From contig JAICUS010000320.1 of the NCBI GenBank assembly GCA_025935735.1, positions 1 to 7,030 on the forward strand: a stretch of DNA of 7,030 nt, read 5' to 3'. The notes under the pieces are model-generated. The model saw only the letters and a list, made by a program, of their open reading frames with translations, did not search any database and was not told where the DNA came from. Source of the DNA: Solirubrobacteraceae bacterium (lineage in GTDB: Bacteria; Actinomycetota; Thermoleophilia; Solirubrobacterales; Solirubrobacteraceae). The position numbers were made by a program, and so were the translations under genes. Below, piece after piece: positions 1 to 6,690 of this stretch (positions within the stretch are counted from its first letter, which is position 1; each line of letters begins with the position of its first letter).

Positions 1-1
1 G

Positions 2-433
<432 letters not shown>

Positions 434-438
434 CCCCG

Positions 439-579
439 TCAGTAAGCGGACGGCCCGGAGTGCGTGGAGACGAGCGCGACCGGGCGCCCGGCTGTGCGGA
501 CGAGGCCCATCGACACCGAGCCGAAGAGCCCGTACAGCGCGGCCAGCGTCACCACCGGAGGATGGGCCGGCGCCGTCAT
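439..579 (-). CDS. 46-residue ORF coupled to gntK; possible truncated start of a P-loop protein
   Basis: The ATG of this ORF overlaps the gntK stop in an ATGA, the same arrangement used by the two upstream gene pairs, so it looks translationally coupled; no strong Shine-Dalgarno is visible. It encodes 46 residues with about 90 percent G/C at third positions. Residues 9-27 (VVTLAALYGLFGSVSMGLV) are hydrophobic and could be one membrane segment. Alternatively, PPVVTLAALYG followed by GSV resembles the first strand and glycine loop of cytidylate kinase-like proteins (usually VVT-ALYGAGGSV). Under that reading, the last 20 or so residues no longer match and the gene is cut short. The stop falls 5 bases from the end of gdhA. 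Function is unknown; the P-loop reading is a weak resemblance recalled by eye. Confidence 0.45.
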   Translation of the reverse strand: MTAPAHPPVVTLAALYGLFGSVSMGLVRTAGRPVALVSTHSGPSAY

Positions 580-2114
580 GGCTCGGTCGCGGGCGCGGCG
601 CGCCGGCCGTGGCGATCGAAGAGTCCGGCCACGCCGTCCAGCGCGTGCAGCATGTCCGGAACCGACGTCCGCAGCCGCTCGTATGTCGCCACGAGCTCCG
701 GGCGGCACTCGACCGGCGCCGGCGGCGGGGCGGCGGGATCGGACAGCTCGGCCACGGCCTCGGCCGGCGACGCCGCGCGGCCGATGCCCACGAGCCCCAG
801 GGCGGCGGCGCCGAGCGCGGTGCCCTCCGCGTCGCCGACGACGCTCAGCGGACGGTCGAGCATCGCGGCCAGCATCTCGCGCCACAGGGGTGAGCGCAGG
901 CCGCCTCCGGTGGCGCGCACGGCGGTCACCGTCTCGATCTGGTCGAGGCTGTCGAGGATCGCGCGCAGCTGGAGGCAGACGCCCTCCAGCGCCGCGCGCA
1001 CGAGATGGGCGCGCGTGTGCTCGCGGCGCAGTCCGAGGTAGGCGCCGGGCAGGCTGGGGTCCCACAACGGCGCCCGCTCGGCCAGCAGGTAAGGCAGCAT
1101 GATCAGCCCGTCGCAGCCGGCCGGGACGCTCGCCGCCAGCTCCAGGACCGCGGCGTCGTCCCCGAGGTCGGGAACGAGCGTACGGCCGGCCCAGCGCAGG
1201 ATGCCGCCGCCGTTGCTGATCGCGCCGCCCACGACCCAGATCGCCTCGGTCAGCGCGTAGCAGAACAGCGTCAGGTCCGGGTCGACCTGCGGCTCGCCGA
1301 CGGCCATGCGGATCGCGCCGCTGGTGCCCAGTGAGAGCCCGGCGACTCCCGGCGCCATGGCGCCCGTGCCGAGGTTGCCCAGCGGTCCGTCGGCGGCCCC
1401 GGTGACAACCGGCGTGCCGGCGGGCAGGCCGGCCTGCGCGGCCGGCGCGGCGGAGAGCGAGAGCGCCGTCGTCGTGGACAGGATCTCGGGCAGCTGCTGC
1501 GCCGAGACGCCGGCCAGCGCCAGCGCCTCGGGGCTCCAGGTGCGCGCGGCCATGTCGAGCAGGCCGGTGCCGGACGCCGACGACAGCTCGCCGGCCGGCG
1601 CGCCGGTCAGCCACGCCAGGACGTACTCCTTCAGGCCCACCCACCAGCGCGCCTGCCGCAGCGTCCGCGGCTCGTGGCGCCCGAACCACATGAGCTTGGT
1701 CAGGGGCGACATGGGATGCGCCGGCACGCCGGTGCGCGCGTGCAGCTCCGCCGCCTGCCGCGAGCGCCGCAGCTCGCGCGCCTCATCGCGGGCGCGGGCG
1801 TCGGCCCACGTGATCAGCGGCGTGAGCGGGCGCAGATCGGCGTCGAGCGCCATCAGCCCGTGCATGCCCGCGCTGACCGAGACCGCGAGCACCTCGGCGC
1901 GGGCGGCCGCGACGCACTCGGCCAGCGCCCCCGCGGAGGCCTTCAGGATCGCCGCCGGGTCCTGCACCTGCTGGTCGGGCGCGGGCTGGAGCAGCGGATA
2001 CTCGCGGATCGCCACCGTGCGCCAGGACGTGCCGGGAGCGAACGCCGCGGCCTTGACGCCGGTGGTGCCGACGTCCAAGCCGATGACGACCTGTCCGGGT
2101 GCGGGCGCGGTCAT
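576..2114 (-). CDS. gntK: Gluconokinase, FGGY carbohydrate kinase family
   Basis: The predicted reaction is ATP-dependent phosphorylation of D-gluconate to 6-phosphogluconate in the cytoplasm. The protein has 512 residues, normal for FGGY kinases. Visible blocks are the N-terminal nucleotide loop GLDVGTTGVK (12-21), ITWADARA (101-108), HPMSPLTKLMW (133-143), GAADG with the likely catalytic base Asp242, GLSLGTSGAIR (259-269), FCYALTE (284-290), NGGGILRW (301-308), PYLLAERAPLWDPS (341-354), ATGGG (401-405) and GTALGAAALG (431-440). HPMSPL-K, the FCYALTE block and NGG-LRW are typical of the Bacillus-type GntK rather than xylulokinase, the main alternative. The ATG overlaps the stop of the upstream reductase gene by four bases (ATGA), implying coupled translation. 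The neighbouring uronate genes suggest the gluconate is made inside the cell from glucuronate. Substrate is inferred from family resemblance and context. Confidence 0.88.
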   Translation of the reverse strand: MTAPAPGQVVIGLDVGTTGVKAAAFAPGTSWRTVAIREYPLLQPAPDQQVQDPAAILKASAGALAECVAAARAEVLAVSVSAGMHGLMALDADLRPLTPLITWADARARDEARELRRSRQAAELHARTGVPAHPMSPLTKLMWFGRHEPRTLRQARWWVGLKEYVLAWLTGAPAGELSSASGTGLLDMAARTWSPEALALAGVSAQQLPEILSTTTALSLSAAPAAQAGLPAGTPVVTGAADGPLGNLGTGAMAPGVAGLSLGTSGAIRMAVGEPQVDPDLTLFCYALTEAIWVVGGAISNGGGILRWAGRTLVPDLGDDAAVLELAASVPAGCDGLIMLPYLLAERAPLWDPSLPGAYLGLRREHTRAHLVRAALEGVCLQLRAILDSLDQIETVTAVRATGGGLRSPLWREMLAAMLDRPLSVVGDAEGTALGAAALGLVGIGRAASPAEAVAELSDPAAPPPAPVECRPELVATYERLRTSVPDMLHALDGVAGLFDRHGRRAAPATEP

Positions 2115-3469
2115 CCGCCCGCGAGCTGCTCGCTCTGGCCGATGACCGCCGCCACGACCTGGGCATCGGCGGCCAGCGCCGGGTTCAGGCGCTCGAGCAC
2201 GCGCGGCACCGCGTCCGCGAGCGGACCTGCGGCGAGGGGCGCGACCTCGGCCGCCCGGGCGTCGGAGACCGGCGCCCCGAGCCCGCGCAGGTGGCAGACC
2301 CAGGCGGCGAGCGCGCGCGTGGCGCCCTCGGGCATCCGCCCCTCGGCCCGCTCCATGAGCAGCACCGGCACGATCCGGATCGGCAGCTTCTGCGAGCCGT
2401 CGGCGGCGATCCGGTCGAGCCGGTCGTGCATGCGCGCGTTGCCGAAGCGCTCCAGCAGCGCGGAGCGGTACGCGGCGACCTCCTCAGGCGGCTGGTCGAG
2501 GTGCGGCGACGCCTCCGCCCACCACTGCTCCACCCACGCCTGGCACGTCTCGTCGGCCGCGGCCTCCGCCACCGTCGTATGCCCGCGGATCGATCCGGCG
2601 TAGGCCAGCAGCGAGTGTGCGCCGTTGAGCAGCCACAGCTTGCGGTGCTCGAACGGCGTGATGTCGTCCGCGAACGCGGCGCCGGCGTCCTCCCAGCGCG
2701 GACGCCCGGCCGGGAACGTGCCGCTGATGACCCACTCGCTGAACGGCTCGCTGACGACGGGGCAACCGTCGTCGCATCCGGTGGCCTCGCGCACCGCCTG
2801 CACATCCTCCGCCGTGGTGCGCGGAGTGATGCGGTCGACCATCGTCGTCGGAAACGTGACCGCCTGCTCGAGCCAGTCGAGCAGCGCGGAGTCGACCCGC
2901 TCCGCCAGATCCCGGACGACGCGCCGCGCCATCGCGCCGTTGCCCGCCACGTTGTCGCACGAGACGACCGCCAGCGGGCCGGCATCCGCCCGGCGCCGGG
3001 CGGCGATGCCCGCAAGCAGGCGCCCCGGCGCAGTCCGCGGCGGCTCGCCCCCGCGCAGCGCCTCGACGTCCGATCGCACCTCGGGCCGGGCGACGTCCAG
3101 CCCGCCGTCGGGGCCCCGCAGATAGCCGGCCTCGGTCACCGTGACGGTCACCGCGGCCACGCCCGGCGTGGTGAAGCAGCCCAGCCACGCCTCGTGATCG
3201 GTCCCGGCGCGCGCCCGCGCCAGGCTGCCGACCGGCGCCATGCGATCGCCGTCGCCGGCCCGCGAGATCAGCGTGTAGCACCCGTCCTGCGTGTTGAGCG
3301 CGTCGACGAGCCGGCTGGGTCCGCGTCCGCTGAATGCCACGTAGCCCCACTCGCCCGGCGCGCGGCCGGTGTACCAGGCCTGGTGCGCGCGAAAGAAGTT
3401 GCCGAGACCGAGGTGGACCAGGCGGACCGGCGGCGCGGCGCCGCTGCGCGACAGCCGCGCGGCGCTCAC
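2111..3469 (-). CDS. uxuB: Fructuronate reductase-like, mannitol dehydrogenase family
   Basis: This is a 452-residue long-chain polyol dehydrogenase. The predicted reaction is NADH-dependent reduction of D-fructuronate to D-mannonate. An N-terminal nucleotide-binding motif HLGLGNFFRAHQ lies at 19-30, VTEAGY at 111-116, SCDN at 170-173, and the family signature VDRITPRTT at 211-219. The catalytic triad spacing K277-x4-N282-x2-H285 (KLWLLNGAHS) is the same as in mannitol 2-dehydrogenases. The start is a GTG that overlaps the uxaC stop by four bases (GTGA); a GAGGT Shine-Dalgarno sits 9 bases upstream at 3479-3483. Position directly after glucuronate isomerase favours fructuronate over mannitol, tagaturonate or another keto-acid. 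The family is certain; the exact substrate is an inference from the neighbours. Confidence 0.88.
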   Translation of the reverse strand: MSAARLSRSGAAPPVRLVHLGLGNFFRAHQAWYTGRAPGEWGYVAFSGRGPSRLVDALNTQDGCYTLISRAGDGDRMAPVGSLARARAGTDHEAWLGCFTTPGVAAVTVTVTEAGYLRGPDGGLDVARPEVRSDVEALRGGEPPRTAPGRLLAGIAARRRADAGPLAVVSCDNVAGNGAMARRVVRDLAERVDSALLDWLEQAVTFPTTMVDRITPRTTAEDVQAVREATGCDDGCPVVSEPFSEWVISGTFPAGRPRWEDAGAAFADDITPFEHRKLWLLNGAHSLLAYAGSIRGHTTVAEAAADETCQAWVEQWWAEASPHLDQPPEEVAAYRSALLERFGNARMHDRLDRIAADGSQKLPIRIVPVLLMERAEGRMPEGATRALAAWVCHLRGLGAPVSDARAAEVAPLAAGPLADAVPRVLERLNPALAADAQVVAAVIGQSEQLAGG

Positions 3470-4862
3470 AGCTTGAAGACCTCGGTCGGGCGCCCGGTGA
3501 CCAGGTCGACCGCCGTCTCGAGCGCCTCGTCCTCAGTGAGGCGGTGCTCGGCCACCAGCTCGGCGATCCAGCCCGCGTCGACGCGGCGCGACATGTCATG
3601 GCGGGCCGGGATCGAGCAGAACGCCCGCGTGTCGTCGATGAACCCCGAGGTCCGCGAGAAGCCGGCGATCTCGGAGACGGCTCGCCGGTAGTTGCGGATC
3701 AGCTCCGGCGCGTCGAGGAACCACCACGGCGCGCCCACGTACAGCGACGGATAGAACCCGGCGAGCGGCCCGAGCTCGCGCGACCAGACCGTCTCGTCGA
3801 GCGTGAACACGACCAGGTGGAAGCCGGGGCGCGTGCCATAGCGCTCGAGCAGCGGGCGCAGCGCATCGGTGACCTCGATGCGGACCGGCACGTCCGAGCC
3901 CGAGTCGGGCCCGAAGCGCGCCGCCGTCGGCCGGTGATGGCCGCGCCGCACCCCGGGGTGCAGGGTCATCACGAGCCCGTCCTCGCACGACATCCGCGCC
4001 ATCTCGAGCAGCATGTGCCGGCGGAACGCCGTGGCCTCCGCCGCGGTCGCCTCGCGGGCCAGCGCCGCGCGATAGATGCGGGCGGCCTCCGCGGGGGCCA
4101 GCGGGTCGGTGCGGACGTCCTCGTGGCTGTGGTCGGCGGAGACGGCGCCGTGCGCGATGAAATGGCGCCGGCGGCCCTCGAGCGCTCGCACGTAGCCGTC
4201 ATAGGAGGCGGTGTCGGCGTCCGCGACCTCGCCGAGGCGCGCGACGGCGTCCGGCCAGCCGGGTTCCGCCGGCTCGAGGTAGCGGTCGGGGCGGAACGTC
4301 GGGATCACCCGGCCCGACCAGGACGGGTCGGCAGCGAGCGCGGCGTGCGCCGACAGGTCGTCGCAGGGGTCGTCGGTGGTCGCCAGCACCTCGATCCGGA
4401 AGCGCTCGAACAGCGCGCGCGGCCGATAGGCGTCCTGGGCGAGCCGCTCCGCGAGGTGGTCGTGGATCGCGTCCGCCGTCTGTGCGGACGGGCGCAGCGA
4501 GACCTCGAAGATCTCCCCAGCTCGGCCTCCAGCCAGAAGCGCACCGACGTGCCGCGGTACACGTCCCAGTGCGAGCACAGCAGCCGCCACACCCCGCGCG
4601 AGCGGTCCTCGGACAGCGGGCCCTCGCCGACGCCGAGCGCGTCCAGGCCGACCCCGGCGGCATGCAGCAGCCGCGTCACGTAGTGATCGGGCGTCACGAA
4701 CAGCGTCGCCGGATCGGGGAACGGCTCGTCGTCGAGCAGCAGCCGCGGGGGCACATGCCCGTGCGGCGAGATCACCGGCAGGTCGCGGACGGCGCCGTAG
4801 ATCCGGCGGGCGATCGCGTGCGAGCCTGGGTCGGCCGGCAGCAGCCGGTCGGGGTGCAGCAC
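3466..4862 (-). CDS. uxaC: Glucuronate (uronate) isomerase, interrupted by one frameshift
   Basis: The enzyme interconverts D-glucuronate and D-fructuronate, the first step of uronate breakdown. Starting at the GTG at 4862, the first 115 codons include LPVISPHGHVPP with metal-binding His34 and His36 (amidohydrolase fold) and DHYVTRLLHAAGV. The frame then shifts at the G run opposite 4515-4518. The rest follows in the next frame: EIFEVSLRPS, ALFERFRIEVLATTDDP, VIPTFRPDRY, LVMTLHPGVRR, GAPWWFLDAPE, SGFIDDTRAFCSIPARHD and a terminal LVTGRPTEVFKL. Restoring one G gives ELGEIFEV and 465 residues, the usual family length. Everything else is intact, so a sequencing or assembly error is more likely than a dead gene. 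The alternative GTG at 4886 adds eight unconserved residues and has no Shine-Dalgarno. This is the first gene of the minus-strand operon. Confidence 0.9.
4515..4518 (-). other. Apparent one-base deletion in the uxaC G run
   Basis: The coding strand reads GAGCTGGGGAGATCTTC. The upstream frame gives WLEAELG and then loses the family match, while the downstream frame gives EIFEVSLRPS. Adding one G to the run of four makes ELGEIFEV continuous across the site. A homopolymer site of this kind is a common sequencing error, but a true mutation or a slippage site cannot be excluded. Confidence 0.8.
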
Positions 4863-4868
4863 CAGCCG

Positions 4869-4874
4869 TTCCTC
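4869..4874 (-). promoter_or_regulatory. Shine-Dalgarno that decides the uxaC start
   Basis: GAGGAA on the minus strand lies 6 bases before the GTG at 4862. Translation from there begins MLHPDRLLPADP, which fits the usual N-terminus of this isomerase type. The longer GTG start at 4886 is preceded by no purine-rich ribosome site, and the frame is closed just upstream by TAG at 4899-4901. Confidence 0.6.
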
Positions 4875-4886
4875 GTCGGCGGCCAC

Positions 4887-4951
4887 GCCCGTATAGTGCT
4901 ACATGGCGGCGCGCCACTGGGACGTCGGGTGGCCGCCGTGAGGAAGCGCAG
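4887..4951. promoter_or_regulatory. Divergent promoter region between uxaC and the LarA-like gene
   Basis: This short gap is the only space available for promoters of both the uxaC operon (-) and the LarA-like gene (+). TATAGT at 4892-4897 is a good plus-strand -10 candidate that would start RNA near 4904. The same duplex reads TATACG on the minus strand and would place a uxaC transcript start near 4883, just ahead of its Shine-Dalgarno. I see no convincing -35 box for either direction. Around it lies a weak dyad, TATAG-TG-CTACA (4892-4903), which could be an operator half-site pair, but no regulator gene is present in the window. Confidence 0.35.
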
Positions 4952-5347
4952 ATGACGCAGAGCGCCTCCGCGACGCGCGCAGAGGAGATGGGAGGGCCGG
5001 ACGGCGTCCTGACCGAGGACGAGATCCGGACGTTCGTGCGCGATCGCCTCGACGCCACGGACCTCGACGGGCGCAGCCTGTGCGTGCTCGTCCCCGACAG
5101 CACGCGCAGCGTTCCGCTTGCGCTGCTGATGAGCGCCGTCCACGGCGCCGTGCACGGTCGCGTCACCAAGCTGAACGTGCTCGTCGCGCTCGGCACCCAC
5201 GAGCGTCGACGCATGCCGCTCATCCGATCCCACGCTGCCGCATCGCAGCTCGCAAGGTTCTTGCGCCCGCGCCTCCACGGGCATCTCCATTCAAGAGCGA
5301 ACGGCTGCTGCCGGTTCGGACGGCCTACACGGCGCTCGCCTGGGTGA
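4952..5347 (+). pseudogene. LarA-superfamily (nickel-dependent racemase/epimerase) gene, truncated after 84 codons
   Basis: The ATG follows a GAGGA ribosome site at 4940-4944 with 7-base spacing. Residues 19-84 match the LarA N-terminal domain: VLTEDEIRTFVRDRL, DLDG, VLVPDSTRSVPL (the family's substrate-binding DxTR arginine would be Arg52) and LNVLVALGTHE (His83 of the GTH motif). The match ends abruptly at Glu84 (base 5203). The rest of the frame to the TGA at 5347 is arginine-rich and unlike the family. Proteins of this family are about 420 residues, so the lysine that carries the nickel-pincer cofactor and the whole second domain are missing, and the product as read here cannot be active. 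Members racemise lactate or epimerise other 2-hydroxy acids, including gluconate. The neighbouring genes point to mannonate/gluconate as the original substrate, which is inference. Confidence 0.75.
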
Positions 5348-5847
5348 TCGTGTTCTTCGCCTTCCACGTCTACTGGTACCTCGGCGGATCGCTCGGGCTC
5401 AACGGCGAACTGCCCCCTCTGGCCCCGGATTCGGTGGCCGGGTGGATCGGTGAGGTGCTGACCGGCGCCGCCTGGCCGCTGGGCGTGTGGGTCTGCCTGT
5501 CGATCGCTCGCGGATGGCCGCGCGGGAGGATGCGACGCGCCGCCGCGATCATCGTCTGGCTCGCCTGCACGGCGCTCGTCGTCCGCGGTGCCGCCGGGCT
5601 CATCGACGACCTGACGCGCGCGGTCGGCCTGTTGCCCGACGGGATCACCGGCCTCTCACGCGAGCAGACGATGGGCGCGGAGTACTACCGGTCCGCGTCC
5701 GCCATCTGGTCAGGCAACGTCACCGACGCCTATTTCCTGGCCGGCGGAGTCCTCTTCGGCCTGCTGGGCCGGCGCTACCGCCCCGCCTCGGCCCGCGACA
5801 CGGGACGCGTGCGGCTGGCCGGTCGTCCCGCGACCGTGGGGCGATGA
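5293..5847 (+). CDS. DUF3995-like four-helix membrane protein lacking a usable start
   Basis: A run of about 180 residues has the look of a DUF3995 membrane protein. The first helix contains AWVIVFFAFHVYWYLGG (the FHVYWxLGG block is the best family mark), the second lies around EVLTGAAWPLGVWVCLSIA, the third around AAAIIVWLACTALVVRGAAG, and the last is AYFLAGGVLFGLLGRRY. The frame is open to the left as far as a GTG at 5080, but that part overlaps the LarA-like gene in another frame. No ATG, GTG or TTG occurs in frame between 5080 and 5344, and the GTG at 5344 lies inside the first helix. The native start therefore appears to have been lost where this segment was joined to the LarA fragment. 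The function of the family is unknown. The family call is by eye. Confidence 0.55.
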   Translation, partial: KSERLLPVRTAYTALAWVIVFFAFHVYWYLGGSLGLNGELPPLAPDSVAGWIGEVLTGAAWPLGVWVCLSIARGWPRGRMRRAAAIIVWLACTALVVRGAAGLIDDLTRAVGLLPDGITGLSREQTMGAEYYRSASAIWSGNVTDAYFLAGGVLFGLLGRRYRPASARDTGRVRLAGRPATVGR

Positions 5848-5856
5848 TCCGGCGCG

Positions 5857-6024
5857 ATGGCCCGCGTCACGACGCGCGAGTTCGGGTGGTTTCCGCGCAT
5901 GGCGGGAAGGCTGCTGATCGCGGTCGGCGAGGCCGCCGGCAGCGCCGGCGAGCTGCCGAGGGGCGTACGAGCGCTGATCGAGCGCTACGGCCTGCCGGTC
6001 ACCGCCTTCGCCGTCGGCGAATAG
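5857..6024 (+). CDS. 55-residue ORF of unknown function, possibly a truncated gene start
   Basis: The ORF begins with ATG 9 bases after the DUF3995-like stop, encodes 55 residues and ends at TAG 6022-6024. Third positions are about 90 percent G/C, which suggests a real coding frame. The sequence includes REFGWFPRMAGRLLIAVGEA and ends LPVTAFAVGE. I do not recognise the family. The last codons fall in a hairpin (6007-6021), directly where family-like sequence of the FAD monooxygenase begins in another frame. The stop may therefore be accidental, and the ORF may be the first part of a longer gene cut at this point. No strong ribosome site is visible. Confidence 0.35.
   Translation: MARVTTREFGWFPRMAGRLLIAVGEAAGSAGELPRGVRALIERYGLPVTAFAVGE
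6007..6021. repeat. Hairpin at the junction before the FAD monooxygenase fragment
   Basis: TTCGCC-GTC-GGCGAA is a perfect six-base inverted repeat with a three-base loop. It lies where the 55-codon ORF ends and the monooxygenase-like frame begins (ANSVAKRPDG, from about 6017). There is no T run after it, so it is not a typical terminator. Confidence 0.6.
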
Positions 6025-6500
6025 CGTCGCGAAGCGTCCGGACGGGCTGCCCGAGTGCGTCGACGCGCTGATCGTCGGTGCCGGTCCGGCCGGGCTGGTG
6101 CTGGCGGCGCAGCTCGCGGAGTTCCCCGAGATCCGCACCGCGGTCGTGGAGCGCCGGGACGGTCCCCGCGCGGTCGGGCAGGCCGACGGGGTCGCGTGCG
6201 GCACCGTGGAGATGTTCGAGGCGTTCGGGCTGGCCGATCGGCTGGTCGAGGAGGCCTACTGGGTCAACGAGGTCACCTTCTGGCGGCCCGACCCGGAGGA
6301 CCCGGCGAAGATCGCCCGCGCCCGGTCGACGCCGTTCTACGGGCTCCAGGTGACCGGCGTGGTCGTCGATGACGTGCCCGACCACCCGGTGGCGGTGACG
6401 CTCGGCGACGCGGGGAGCATCCGGGCCCGATACGTCGTGGGCTGCGGCGGCGCGCGCAGCCCCGTCCGCAGGACGATCGGCCGCGAGCTGACCGGCGACG
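6017..6500 (+). pseudogene. PheA/TfdB-type FAD-dependent aromatic monooxygenase, damaged fragment
   Basis: Intact relatives hydroxylate phenolic rings using FAD and NAD(P)H and are about 600 residues long. Here the recognisable frame opens with AKRPDGLPECVDALIVGAGPAGLV-type sequence containing the GxGxxG FAD fold (6077-6097), then VGQADGVACGTVEMFEAFG, EAYWVNEVTFWRPDPEDP, and later DHPVAVTL, ARYVVGCGGARSPVRR and IGRELTGD. No ATG, GTG or TTG precedes the FAD motif after the in-frame TGA at 5975. Between KIARARS and TPFYGLQV (about 6318-6332) some 40 family residues appear to be missing without loss of frame, including the VILNQARVHD-type block. The usual ACRT and GCDGARS motifs read ACGT and GCGGARS. 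The match stops after TGD near 6500, before the rest of the FAD domain and the substrate domain. It cannot encode a working enzyme as read. Confidence 0.75.
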
Positions 6501-6504
6501 TCGT

Positions 6505-6518
6505 GGGCGTGGACGCCC
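6505..6518. repeat. Hairpin at the inversion junction
   Basis: GGGCGT-GG-ACGCCC is a perfect six-base inverted repeat with a two-base centre. It lies exactly between the end of the plus-strand monooxygenase match and the start of the minus-strand kinase-like match. Short inverted repeats can seed strand switching during replication or in vitro amplification. No T tract follows. Confidence 0.6.
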
Positions 6519-6690
6519 GACCCAGGTTGGAGAACAGCCGCTCCAAGCGGGTCTGCGGCTCCTCGTCGATGTCGTCGATGGCATCCTTGGGGAGCCTGGA
6601 CCGCCGCGCGGCGTCGTCACGCAGCTTGCGGTCCAGGAGCGGCACGCCGAGCCGCTCGGCCAACCCCCGCGACACCGTACCCGTTCCGAA
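6513..6690 (-). pseudogene. Fragment resembling a cytidylate kinase-like (P-loop) protein
   Basis: On the minus strand the frame reads TVSRGLAERLGVPLLDRKLR, then AARRSRLPKDAIDDIDEEPQ and TRLERLFSNLGRAS. This order (xRGLAERLGVPLLDR, a short helix, a DE-P segment, then RLERLxxxLGRAS) resembles actinobacterial cytidylate kinase-like family proteins just after their P-loop. The first strand and most of the glycine loop are missing, and the match ends at an inverted junction near 6513. An ATG at 6720 opens the frame, but the codons between it and about 6690 do not look native. About 60 residues remain of a protein that is normally about 200 or more. The missing first strand may be the 46-codon ORF at 439-579, on the same strand. 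The family call is by eye and moderate. Confidence 0.5.

Noticed and set aside
480..491. CCGGGCGCCCGG palindrome after gdhA as a transcription terminator
   Set aside because: It has almost no room for a loop, no T tract on either side, and lies inside the 46-codon ORF. Such palindromes are common in this composition.
5305..5325. GGTTCGGAC resembling a tRNA T-arm
   Set aside because: No matching acceptor, anticodon or D stems surround it, and it lies within the membrane-protein reading frame.
439..5367. Many long overlapping open frames on both strands, such as those antisense to gntK, uxuB and uxaC
   Set aside because: They are arginine/alanine/proline-rich shadows expected in GC-rich DNA. 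The opposing frames carry full family motifs and the better third-position bias.
5080..5847. A natural LarA/DUF3995 fusion or a leader-bearing membrane protein
   Set aside because: The upstream part is in a different frame from the LarA match and is arginine-rich with no family character. The LarA frame itself stops at 5347.
5205..6330. GTCGAC (SalI) sites at two junctions as evidence of cloning ligation
   Set aside because: The same hexamer occurs at several places inside intact genes on the left, so its presence at junctions is not informative by itself.
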